From Ilumatobacteraceae bacterium (GTDB lineage: Bacteria; Actinomycetota; Acidimicrobiia; Acidimicrobiales; Ilumatobacteraceae), in NCBI GenBank assembly GCA_025464045.1, contig JAODBQ010000687.1:1-6910 (forward strand): a stretch of DNA of 6,910 nucleotides, read 5' to 3'. Positions 1 through 5,824 of this stretch are shown here, one piece after another. Positions within the stretch are counted from its first letter, which is position 1. The number at the start of each line of letters is the position of its first letter. Under the pieces are notes generated by a model. It saw nothing but the letters and a program-made list of their open reading frames with translations. It searched no databases and was not told where the DNA came from. Both the position numbers and the translations under genes were made by a program.

Positions 1-1099
1 CAGCGATCGGCGCGGCGATCCAGAACGAGACGATCGCCAACCACGACCCGAGCCGCGGCCGGCCGTCGCGCACGTCCTCGGCGACCTGGTAGCCGAGACC
101 GTACAGGTCGAGCGAGCGGCCGACCCGGGCCGCCAGGACCACGGGGATCCGCGCGGCGTGCTCCGACGCGTAGGTCGTCGCGTCGCCACGCCAGCGGACG
201 GTGCGCACGGACGGCTCCAGCCCGACCGTGGCCGGCTCGATCACGAGGCAGAGCACCGACCAGCCGCCCGTGGCCGGACCCGTGTACGCCCGGTCGCAGT
301 TCGCCCCGCGCATCGTCGTGCCGTCGTTCGTCGACAGCAGCACCGGCCGTTCGAAGCGGACGAGGTTGGGCACGACCCACGGCGCCAGCACGACGACCGC
401 GGCAAGGACGGCGCAGAGCACGTCGCGGGGGCGCCGGACGCGTCCCTCCTGGCCGCCGCCGCGTCGTGCCTCGCGTGGTGCGCACCACACGATCAACACG
501 ACCGCCGGCACGAGCAGGACCAGCTCGCTGCGGGCGAGCGCGGCCAGCCCGGCGACCGCGCCGAACCACGCCGCTGCCCGCGCCGACGGTGCCCGCAGGC
601 ACAGCAGGCCGCAGAGCAACCACAGCGACACGAGCAGCGCGGTGAGGCTCTCCGACATCACGATCCCGTCGTTGATCCACAGGTTCGGGTACACCGCGGC
701 GACCGCCGCCGCGACGAGACCGGCGCGGCGTCCGCCGAGCAGCCGCGCGACGAGACCGAGCACGACGACGGTGCCGACGCCGAGGACCAGCGTCCCCGCC
801 CGTTGCCACTCGTGCGGCCGGTCGAACCAGCTCAGCGGGACGAGCACGACGGACGTCAGCGGGCCGTGCTCGCCGACGGGCGCACCGGTGGTCGGGTCGA
901 GGAACCAGTGCCCGTGGGCGAGCCCGACCGCCTGCTGCGAGTAGTAGTCGGCGTCGTTGAAGCCGAAGATCCGGTGGCGGTGGACGGTGAGGTAGACGAC
1001 GATCCTGAGCACCGCGGCAGCGGCAGCGATGCACCCGAGCCCGGTGCGGAACGACCATCGGTCCACACCGCGACGCACGCCCGAGGTGGTCAGCGCCAC
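1..1099 (-). CDS. GT39-like membrane glycosyltransferase (C-terminus off the left edge)
   Basis: Translating the complement gives an uninterrupted frame of about 366 residues that leaves the window before any stop. It is a polytopic membrane protein of the GT-C/GT39 (ArnT/PMT-like) type, which transfers a sugar from a polyprenyl-phosphate carrier to an acceptor outside the cytoplasm. Visible marks are a first hydrophobic helix (about residues 20-39), a first-loop acidic motif FNDADYY (47-53, with D49 the likely catalytic-type aspartate), EHGPL (77-81, where relatives have HPPL), YPNLW.NDG.VMSES near 155, ARSELVLLVP, and an extracytoplasmic RFERPVLLSTNDGTT (248-262). It is a paralogue of the 4493-5824 product along its whole visible length. 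The start is uncertain. GTG at 1099 overlaps the upstream stop by 10 bases and suggests coupling; GTG at 1078 or 1066 would also fit, and the 1066 start matches the paralogue's N-terminus best. No Shine-Dalgarno sequence precedes any of them. Donor and acceptor are unknown. Confidence 0.88.
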   Translation of the reverse strand, partial: MALTTSGVRRGVDRWSFRTGLGCIAAAAAVLRIVVYLTVHRHRIFGFNDADYYSQQAVGLAHGHWFLDPTTGAPVGEHGPLTSVVLVPLSWFDRPHEWQRAGTLVLGVGTVVVLGLVARLLGGRRAGLVAAAVAAVYPNLWINDGIVMSESLTALLVSLWLLCGLLCLRAPSARAAAWFGAVAGLAALARSELVLLVPAVVLIVWCAPREARRGGGQEGRVRRPRDVLCAVLAAVVVLAPWVVPNLVRFERPVLLSTNDGTTMRGANCDRAYTGPATGGWSVLCLVIEPATVGLEPSVRTVRWRGDATTYASEHAARIPVVLAARVGRSLDLYGLGYQVAEDVRDGRPRLGSWLAIVSFWIAAPIA

Positions 1100-1842
1100 G
1101 TCGCCAGGCGGCGCCGGATCGTCCACAGCTCTGCCGCGGTGCGCAACGACGTCACCGGGTCGAGCCGGGAGCCGGCGACGTCGCTCCACTCCCACACCGG
1201 CACCTCGAGCATCGCCGTCACCGGCACGGGCGCCACGCCGGCGCGGCCCTTCCCGAGACGGCCGAGCAGCTCGACGTCGAACGCCCACCTGCTCACGAAC
1301 GGCTCGGCGATCGCGGACTCCAGCTGCGGCCCGACGCGGAACACCTTGGCGCCGCACTGCGTGTCGTACACGGGGAGGTGCAGGAGCAGACTGCTCGCGG
1401 TGGCGAACAACCGGCCGAGGTAGTGCCGGCGGCGGGACCGGACGATCCGATGGCCGAGCAACCCGACTCGTGACGCCAGGACCGTGATCAACGTCGGCTC
1501 GGCGGTAGCCGCATCGATCAGGCGCAGCAGGTCCGCCGTTGGCGTGGCGAGGTCGGCATCGAAGTAGCCGGTGATCGCATGACCCTCGGCGCACGCCGCG
1601 ATCAGGCCGGTGCGCACGGCCTCGGCCTTGCCCCGGTTCCAGGCCAGGGTGTGGATGCGGATGCGGTCGGGCGCGCGGGACTGCGCCTCGACGAGCCGCG
1701 CACCGGTCCCGTCCGTGGAGCCGTCGTCGACGAAGTGGAGCACCAGCCGCGGTCGTTCGAGCAGCCCGAGCAGCCGATCGATGTCGAGCCGGGCCGCTTC
1801 GTCGAAGCAGGGCACGACGATGCCGATGGAGGGTCCGTGCAT
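1090..1842 (-). CDS. GT2 family polyprenyl-phosphate glycosyltransferase (dolichyl-phosphate glucose synthase type)
   Basis: A 250-residue protein with a complete GT-A catalytic domain. It shows VVPCFDEAARL (9-19), the nucleotide-binding VDDGSTDGT (38-46), WNRGKAEAVRTGL (68-80), a metal-binding DxD inside DADLATP (D95/D97), DTQCGAKVFR (160-169), RWAFDVELL (185-193), and a late VWEW..V.GSRL segment (216-227). The DADLATP, DTQCG.K.FR and W.FDVELL set is typical of the dolichyl-phosphate beta-glucosyltransferase/polyprenyl-phosphate hexose synthase branch of GT2. Such enzymes move a hexose from a nucleotide sugar to a polyprenyl phosphate on the cytoplasmic face. There is no C-terminal membrane helix pair, so it is the short soluble or peripheral form. 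The ATG at 1842 lies 14 bases after the methyltransferase stop, has no Shine-Dalgarno sequence, and places the GT2 motif at the usual distance from the N-terminus. The frame stays open upstream, but only as a shadow of the methyltransferase gene. With a GT39-like gene directly downstream, it probably makes that enzyme's lipid-linked donor. The sugar is not determined. Confidence 0.92.
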   Translation of the reverse strand: MHGPSIGIVVPCFDEAARLDIDRLLGLLERPRLVLHFVDDGSTDGTGARLVEAQSRAPDRIRIHTLAWNRGKAEAVRTGLIAACAEGHAITGYFDADLATPTADLLRLIDAATAEPTLITVLASRVGLLGHRIVRSRRRHYLGRLFATASSLLLHLPVYDTQCGAKVFRVGPQLESAIAEPFVSRWAFDVELLGRLGKGRAGVAPVPVTAMLEVPVWEWSDVAGSRLDPVTSLRTAAELWTIRRRLATWR

Positions 1843-1856
1843 CGGGGCGGTGCAGC

Positions 1857-2597
1857 TCAGCTGCGGCGCTTGCGGCAGACGGCCCAGTGACTCAGTCCCG
1901 GCACGCGGATGCCCCAGGCGGCGAGCTGCGCGCCAGCGCGGGCATCGGTGCGCAGGACCCCGGTGGCCACGCGCGTCAGCCGCGGTCCGCCCGACCAGGC
2001 GCCGACACCTCGTTGCTGCGGATGGTGACCGGCCCGTTCCGCAGCGACCTGCGCGGCACGGCCGACGAGGAGCGAGCTGAACAGCGAGCCGTGGCTGACC
2101 ACCTCGACCCGACCGTCGAGCAGATCGAGGAACGGCCGCCCGCGGTAGCGACGGTGGTGGTGCAGGAACGAGTCGTGCGCGCCGAACAGCGCGGGGTGGG
2201 CGGGCACGGACACGAGCAGGGTGCCGTCGTCGGCGAGGAGTGGCACGACCTCGTCGCGCAGCAGGGCGTCGTCGTCGGCCACGTGTTCGAGCACGTCGAG
2301 CAGGAGGACGAGATCGAACGTCCCCGACGGTCGCTCCGCGGTGCGGCGGACGTTCGCCGAGGTCGGGGCGTCGAGCTGTGCTGCGTCGTAGTTGATGTCC
2401 CAGCAGACGATCCTGGCCTGCGCGGGCAGATCCGGAGCGATCTCGTCGGCGAACCAGCCGTCGCCCGCGCCGACGTCGAGGACCGTGCCCACGTTGTCGA
2501 GGTCCGCCGACCCCGCCGCCAGGCCGCGGAAGAACTCCGCCCTCGCGACCTCCCACGGGTGTCGGGCGGTGGTGCTGCCCTGCTCCCCGAGGTCCAC
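1857..2597 (-). CDS. Class I SAM-dependent methyltransferase
   Basis: A 246-residue protein with a Rossmann methyltransferase core. Motif I is VLDVGAGDGWFA (39-50), the acidic residue after beta-2 lies in CWDINYD (D67), and the motif IV region is FDLVLLLDVLEHVADDDALL (94-113). It is followed by LLVSVPAHPALFGAHD (127-142) and HHHRRYR (146-152). The pattern of VPA, then HD, then a His-rich stretch and RRY is a common signature of methyltransferase type 11/23 proteins in envelope and polysaccharide gene clusters. The GTG at 2597 is the first possible start: an in-frame TAG lies three codons upstream, and no other good start occurs before motif I. A TANNNT -10 element 6 bases ahead suggests a leaderless message. 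It is the first gene of the leftward set, 14 bases ahead of the GT2 gene. The methyl acceptor (sugar, lipid or other small molecule) cannot be told from the sequence. Confidence 0.9.
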   Translation of the reverse strand: MDLGEQGSTTARHPWEVARAEFFRGLAAGSADLDNVGTVLDVGAGDGWFADEIAPDLPAQARIVCWDINYDAAQLDAPTSANVRRTAERPSGTFDLVLLLDVLEHVADDDALLRDEVVPLLADDGTLLVSVPAHPALFGAHDSFLHHHRRYRGRPFLDLLDGRVEVVSHGSLFSSLLVGRAAQVAAERAGHHPQQRGVGAWSGGPRLTRVATGVLRTDARAGAQLAAWGIRVPGLSHWAVCRKRRS

Positions 2598-2603
2598 CCG
2601 GCG

Positions 2604-2609
2604 AAGCTA
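2604..2609 (-). promoter_or_regulatory. Probable -10 element of a leaderless promoter for the methyltransferase operon
   Basis: On the minus strand the hexamer TAGCTT matches the actinobacterial -10 consensus TANNNT and ends 6 bases before the GTG at 2597, so transcription would begin at or next to the start codon. About 16 bases upstream is GGGACG, a partial -35 match (shared GAC). A GGAGG on the same strand (2621-2617) is 19 bases from the GTG, too far to act as a ribosome binding site. The assignment rests on position and consensus only. Confidence 0.5.
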
Positions 2610-2628
2610 CCAGCCACCTCCGAGGCGT

Positions 2629-2645
2629 CCCCGGACCTGTCGGGG
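2629..2645. repeat. Short inverted repeat in the divergent promoter region
   Basis: CCCCG (2629-2633) and CGGGG (2641-2645) form a 5-bp inverted repeat with a 7-base centre. It lies between the two -10 elements, so it could be a regulator's half-site pair or a weak hairpin. Arms this short and G/C-only are expected by chance in DNA of this composition. Confidence 0.25.
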
Positions 2646-2653
2646 TGCTCGCC

Positions 2654-2659
2654 TACAGT
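2654..2659 (+). promoter_or_regulatory. Probable -10 element of a leaderless promoter for the rightward operon
   Basis: TACAGT matches TANNNT and ends 8 bases before the GTG at 2668, so the message would start at or almost at the start codon. No convincing -35 hexamer is seen at 16-18 bases upstream, as is common for actinobacterial housekeeping promoters. No Shine-Dalgarno sequence precedes the GTG. Together with the minus-strand element 45 bases to the left, it makes a compact divergent promoter pair. Confidence 0.5.
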
Positions 2660-2667
2660 GAGCGCCC

Positions 2668-4500
2668 GTGCTGCGGGTACGTCGACGGGTGCTCGCATCG
2701 TGGTGGTTGCCCGTCGTCGTGCTGGCGGTCCCGTTCGCAGTGGCCGCGATCCGGTTGATCTCGCGCCACTGGGTGCCGGTGCTGGACATGGCGATGACCG
2801 AGCTGCGCGTGCGCGACGTCGGCGGTCGGCACACGCCGCTGATCGGGCTGCCGGGCCGGATCGGCACGTTCCCGGACCAGGGCAGCCACCCCGGGCCGCT
2901 CAGCTTCATGATGATCGCGCCGCTGTACCGCCTGTTCGGCTCGTCGGCGTGGGCGATGCTCGCGGCGACGTGCGTGATCGCCGTCGTCGTGCTCGGCGCG
3001 GCGCTGGCCGTCGCCCGCCGGCTGGGGGGAACCGTGCTGCGGCTGGGCATCCTCGCGGTTGCCTTCGTGCTCGTGCAGGGCTACGGCCTCGGCGTCCTCA
3101 CCCAGCCCTGGAACCCGTACTTCCCGCTGCTGTTCTGGTTCCTGGCGTTCGTCGCCGCATGGGCGGTGCTGGCCGGCGACGACGGCGTGCTGTGGCTCGT
3201 GGTCGTGGCCGGCTGCGTGTGCGCGCAGACGCACATCTCCTACCTGCTCCTCGCCGTGGTCACCGTCGTCCTCGCGATCGCCGTCGTGGCCGTGCGCGCG
3301 GTGCGCGAACCGGTCGGGCGGCGGCACCGCATCCGTGTGCTGGCGGTCGCCGGTGGGATCGCGGTGGTCGCGTGGATCCCCCCGCTCGTCGATCAGCTGC
3401 GGCACACGCCCGGCAACATCAGCATGCTGCGCGACAACTTCCAGCACCCGACCGAGACCGTGCTCGGCTTCCGCCACGGCGCGTCGCTGCTGCTGCGCCA
3501 CCTCGACATCGCCCACTTCCTCCTCGGCAGCGTCAACGGCTCCGGGAGCATCACGGTCGCGGCCGAGCCGTCGAGCGGGCCGTGGCCCGGCATCGTGCTC
3601 GTGGTGCTGTGGGCGGCCAGCGCGATCGCCGCCTGGCGGATGCGCCACCGACGGTTGATCGCGTTGCACGTGATGGTCGCCGTGACGTTGCTCGTGGGTT
3701 GGATCTCCGCGGCGCGGATCTTCGGCAAGGTCTGGTTCTACCTCACCCTGTGGGCGTGGACGATCGGCACGTTCGCCGTCGTCGCGGTGGTGTGGACCGC
3801 TGTCGAGCTGGTCCGCCGCCACGTCGACGGATCTGCCATGGTCACCGTCCGCCGCGGCCTCGTCGGGGTGCTCGGCGCCGTCTCCGCTGTCTGTGGGATC
3901 GTGCTCGTCGTCCACGCGGTCGGGCAGGAGGCACCGGAGCAGGGGCTGTCCGACTCGCTGCGCGCCGTGATCGACCCGACGGTCGCCGCGCTGCGCGACG
4001 ACGTCAACGGCGCGACGGGCACGGCGGGGCGGTACACGGTGCTGTGGAACGACGCCTACTTCTTCGGGTCGCAGGGGTACGGCCTCGTCAGCGAGCTCGA
4101 ACGGCGCGGGTTCGCCGCTGGTTCGCCGAACACCTGGCGGGTGCCGCTCACCCGGCAGCGGGTGATCGAGACCGCGACTGCGACCGCGGTCGTGCAGTTC
4201 GCGACCGGCAGCTACATCCAGCACTGGCTGGACACGCCGACTGCGGTCGAGGTCGCGCACGTCGATCTGCGCACCCCGGCCGAGGTCGCCGAGTTCGACC
4301 GCCTGCACGCGGAGCTGATCGCCGCGCTGCAGGCGGCGGGCCTCGACGATCTCGTGCCGCTCGTCGACGTCAACCTGTTCGGTGTGCAGCTCGATCCGCG
4401 GGTGCCGGTGACGCTGCAGCGCACCGTGAACCGGATGCTCGAGCTGGGCGAGCCGACCGCGGTGTTCATCGTGCCGCCCGACGTGTACGTCGATGGTTGA
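2668..4500 (+). CDS. Large polytopic GT-C-like membrane protein, putative glycosyltransferase
   Basis: A 610-residue protein starting with GTG and a basic N-terminus (RVRRR), followed by a membrane helix (about 12-33). Roughly ten or eleven hydrophobic segments lie between 12 and 418. A hydrophilic C-terminal portion of about 190 residues (420-610) lacks membrane segments and is probably extracytoplasmic. After helix 1 comes VLDMAMTELRVRDVG (38-52). Its acidic residues (D40, E45) sit where GT-C glycosyltransferases carry their first-loop catalytic aspartate. GSHPGPLSF (72-80) then precedes a helix, resembling the HPP/HPGPL element of GT39-like and arabinosyltransferase-like actinobacterial proteins. 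NPYFPLLFW (149-157) and QTHISYL (187-193) are further conserved-looking spots. The GT-C assignment rests on topology and these motifs, not on a close family match; a non-catalytic glycan-handling membrane protein remains possible. It heads the rightward operon and its stop overlaps the next start by 8 bases. Donor and acceptor are unknown. Confidence 0.8.
   Translation: MLRVRRRVLASWWLPVVVLAVPFAVAAIRLISRHWVPVLDMAMTELRVRDVGGRHTPLIGLPGRIGTFPDQGSHPGPLSFMMIAPLYRLFGSSAWAMLAATCVIAVVVLGAALAVARRLGGTVLRLGILAVAFVLVQGYGLGVLTQPWNPYFPLLFWFLAFVAAWAVLAGDDGVLWLVVVAGCVCAQTHISYLLLAVVTVVLAIAVVAVRAVREPVGRRHRIRVLAVAGGIAVVAWIPPLVDQLRHTPGNISMLRDNFQHPTETVLGFRHGASLLLRHLDIAHFLLGSVNGSGSITVAAEPSSGPWPGIVLVVLWAASAIAAWRMRHRRLIALHVMVAVTLLVGWISAARIFGKVWFYLTLWAWTIGTFAVVAVVWTAVELVRRHVDGSAMVTVRRGLVGVLGAVSAVCGIVLVVHAVGQEAPEQGLSDSLRAVIDPTVAALRDDVNGATGTAGRYTVLWNDAYFFGSQGYGLVSELERRGFAAGSPNTWRVPLTRQRVIETATATAVVQFATGSYIQHWLDTPTAVEVAHVDLRTPAEVAEFDRLHAELIAALQAAGLDDLVPLVDVNLFGVQLDPRVPVTLQRTVNRMLELGEPTAVFIVPPDVYVDG
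4493..4500 (+). promoter_or_regulatory. Stop/start overlap joining the first two rightward genes
   Basis: The sequence ATGGTTGA holds the ATG of the GT39-like gene and the TGA of the gene before it. No Shine-Dalgarno sequence lies upstream, so translation of the second gene probably depends on ribosomes finishing the first (translational coupling). Confidence 0.65.
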
Positions 4501-5824
4501 CGACCGCGCGTTCGCACGCCGGCTCGGGTTGATCGTCGCCGTCGGCACGGCGACCCGGCTGGCGATCTGGGCGGCGAGGTGGAACCGCCAGCTCTCGCTG
4601 AACGACTCCTTCTACTACAGCGTGCAGGCGAGCGAGCTCGCTCACGGCCACCTCTACGTCGAGCCGTTCACCCGGTTCCACGGCGCCGAGCACCCGCCGC
4701 TGACATCCACGCTGATGGCTGCCGTCAGCTGGATGGACGATCCGGTGCGATGGCAGCGCTCGATCACCGTGCTGTGCGGGATCGCCACGATCGCCTGCAT
4801 CGGGCTGCTCGCCAAGGCCATCGCCGGGCCGCGGGTCGGCCTGGTCGCGGCGGCGCTCGCCGTCGTCTACCCGAACCTGTGGATGAACGACGGACTCGTC
4901 ATGTCGGAGAGCGTCAGCACGCTCGCCGTGGTCATCGCGCTCCTCGCGCTCTGGCGGGCGATGGAGCAGCCTGGTACGCGCCGGTGGGCGTGGTGCGGGG
5001 TGGCGATCGGCGTCGCGACGCTGTCGCGCAGCGAGCTGGTCCTCCTCGTGCCGATCGGCGCCGCACTGCTGGTCGCCGCGGCGCGGCGCCCGAGCTGCGT
5101 GGCGGCCGGGCCTCGTCGCGATCGCGGTCGCGAGGCGTTGCGCGCGGGGGTGGTGCTCGTCGCCGCCGCGGCACTGACGCTCGCGCCGTGGGTGGTGTTC
5201 AACCTCGTCCGGTTCGAGCGGCCGGTGCTCCTCACCACCAACGACGGCACCACGCTCGCCGGTGCGTACTGCCCCCAGGCGTTCGGCGGCCCGTCGCTCG
5301 GTGGCTGGTCGATCCTGTGCCTGTCCAACGACGATCAGCTCCTCGAACCGTCCGTGCGGTCAGCGGTCCGCCGCGCGGACGCGACCCGCTTCCTCGGCGA
5401 CCACTGGGCCGAGCTGCCGAAGGTCGTCGGCGCACGCGTCCTGCGCACGGTCGACCTGTACGGCCTGCACGACCTGGTCTTCCAGGACGTCGGCGAGGAG
5501 CGTTGGCGCTGGGCCTCGTGGGCGGGGATCAGCTCGTTCTGGATCATGGCGCCGGCGGCGGCGTTCGGTCTGTCCCGGCTCGAGCGCCGGGCGCGGTGGC
5601 TGCTGCTCGCCCCGGTGGTGGTCGTTGCCGTGGCCACGGTCGTGTTCTACGGCGCGCACCGCATCCGCTCGTCCGCCGAGCCGACCGTGGTGATCGGCGC
5701 CGCAGTGGCTCTCGTCGCCCTCAGGGACCGGTTGCGATCGTCGCCCCGACACGCCGGAACGGGAGCCGGCACGGAAGCCGTCCGCCGGTCGGGAGCCGTC
5801 CGCCGGTCGGGCACTGCGGCGTGA
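4493..5824 (+). CDS. GT39-like membrane glycosyltransferase
   Basis: A 443-residue polytopic membrane protein of the GT-C/GT39 (ArnT/PMT-like) type, expected to use a polyprenyl-phosphate-linked sugar outside the cytoplasm. The first helix is about 10-30, followed by the loop motif LNDSFYY (36-42, D38 the likely catalytic-type aspartate) and EHPPL (66-70), a classical GT39 element. YPNLWMNDGLVMSES (126-140), SRSELVLLVP (178-187) and APWVVFNLVRFERP (231-244) follow. An extracytoplasmic stretch contains TTNDGTT (248-254), GGWSILCL (270-277) and DLYGL (321-325). Near the C-terminus, HRIRSSAEPTVVIGAA (389-404) fits the R.R...EP element that precedes the last helix of many GT39 proteins. Overall length is somewhat short for the family. 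It is a paralogue of the gene at the left edge. The tail is basic and contains a perfect repeat (AVRRSG twice), after which the acyltransferase start overlaps its stop. Substrate is not determined. Confidence 0.9.
   Translation: MVDDRAFARRLGLIVAVGTATRLAIWAARWNRQLSLNDSFYYSVQASELAHGHLYVEPFTRFHGAEHPPLTSTLMAAVSWMDDPVRWQRSITVLCGIATIACIGLLAKAIAGPRVGLVAAALAVVYPNLWMNDGLVMSESVSTLAVVIALLALWRAMEQPGTRRWAWCGVAIGVATLSRSELVLLVPIGAALLVAAARRPSCVAAGPRRDRGREALRAGVVLVAAAALTLAPWVVFNLVRFERPVLLTTNDGTTLAGAYCPQAFGGPSLGGWSILCLSNDDQLLEPSVRSAVRRADATRFLGDHWAELPKVVGARVLRTVDLYGLHDLVFQDVGEERWRWASWAGISSFWIMAPAAAFGLSRLERRARWLLLAPVVVVAVATVVFYGAHRIRSSAEPTVVIGAAVALVALRDRLRSSPRHAGTGAGTEAVRRSGAVRRSGTAA
5776..5811 (+). repeat. Perfect 18-bp tandem duplication, two copies
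   Basis: Two adjacent identical 18-base units (5776-5793 and 5794-5811) lie in the last codons of the GT39-like gene. The length is a multiple of three, so the frame is kept and the protein gains a doubled basic hexapeptide, AVRRSG AVRRSG, beyond the last membrane helix. It looks like a recent slippage duplication in a poorly constrained tail. It ends 9 bases before the acyltransferase start codon. Confidence 0.9.
5821..5824 (+). promoter_or_regulatory. GTGA stop/start overlap joining the GT39-like and acyltransferase genes
   Basis: The four bases GTGA contain the acyltransferase GTG start and the TGA stop of the preceding gene, the classical coupling arrangement. No Shine-Dalgarno sequence is visible upstream. 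Confidence 0.65.

Noticed and set aside
158..1423. Plus-strand open frames (158-1423 and 201-944) opposite the left-edge GT39-like gene
   Set aside because: The complementary strand encodes a clear membrane glycosyltransferase. The resemblance between the 201-944 translation and the antisense of 4493-5824 only mirrors the paralogy of the two real genes.
1843..2556. A longer version of the GT2 protein starting upstream of 1842
   Set aside because: The extra N-terminal translation is arginine-rich shadow sequence within the methyltransferase gene. The GT2 fold begins directly after the ATG at 1842.
2617..2621. GGAGG on the minus strand as a Shine-Dalgarno sequence for the methyltransferase
   Set aside because: It is 19 bases from the GTG at 2597, well outside the usual 5-10 base spacing, and an in-frame TAG prevents use of an earlier start.
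1887..4532. A plus-strand open frame of 881 codons spanning the methyltransferase, the promoter region and most of the GT-C-like gene
   Set aside because: It is an arginine/alanine/glycine-rich low-complexity translation without domains. It overlaps three better-supported features and results from the G/C bias at third codon positions of the real genes.
2653..4548. A minus-strand open frame of 631 codons opposite the GT-C-like gene
   Set aside because: Its translation is dominated by H, D, R, E and Q without motifs or hydrophobic structure, which is typical of the antisense of a membrane protein gene in high-GC DNA.
5776..5811. The tandem repeat as a CRISPR-like or regulatory array
   Set aside because: There are only two adjacent units with no spacers, they lie inside a coding frame, and the unit length is a multiple of three, so a simple in-gene duplication explains it.
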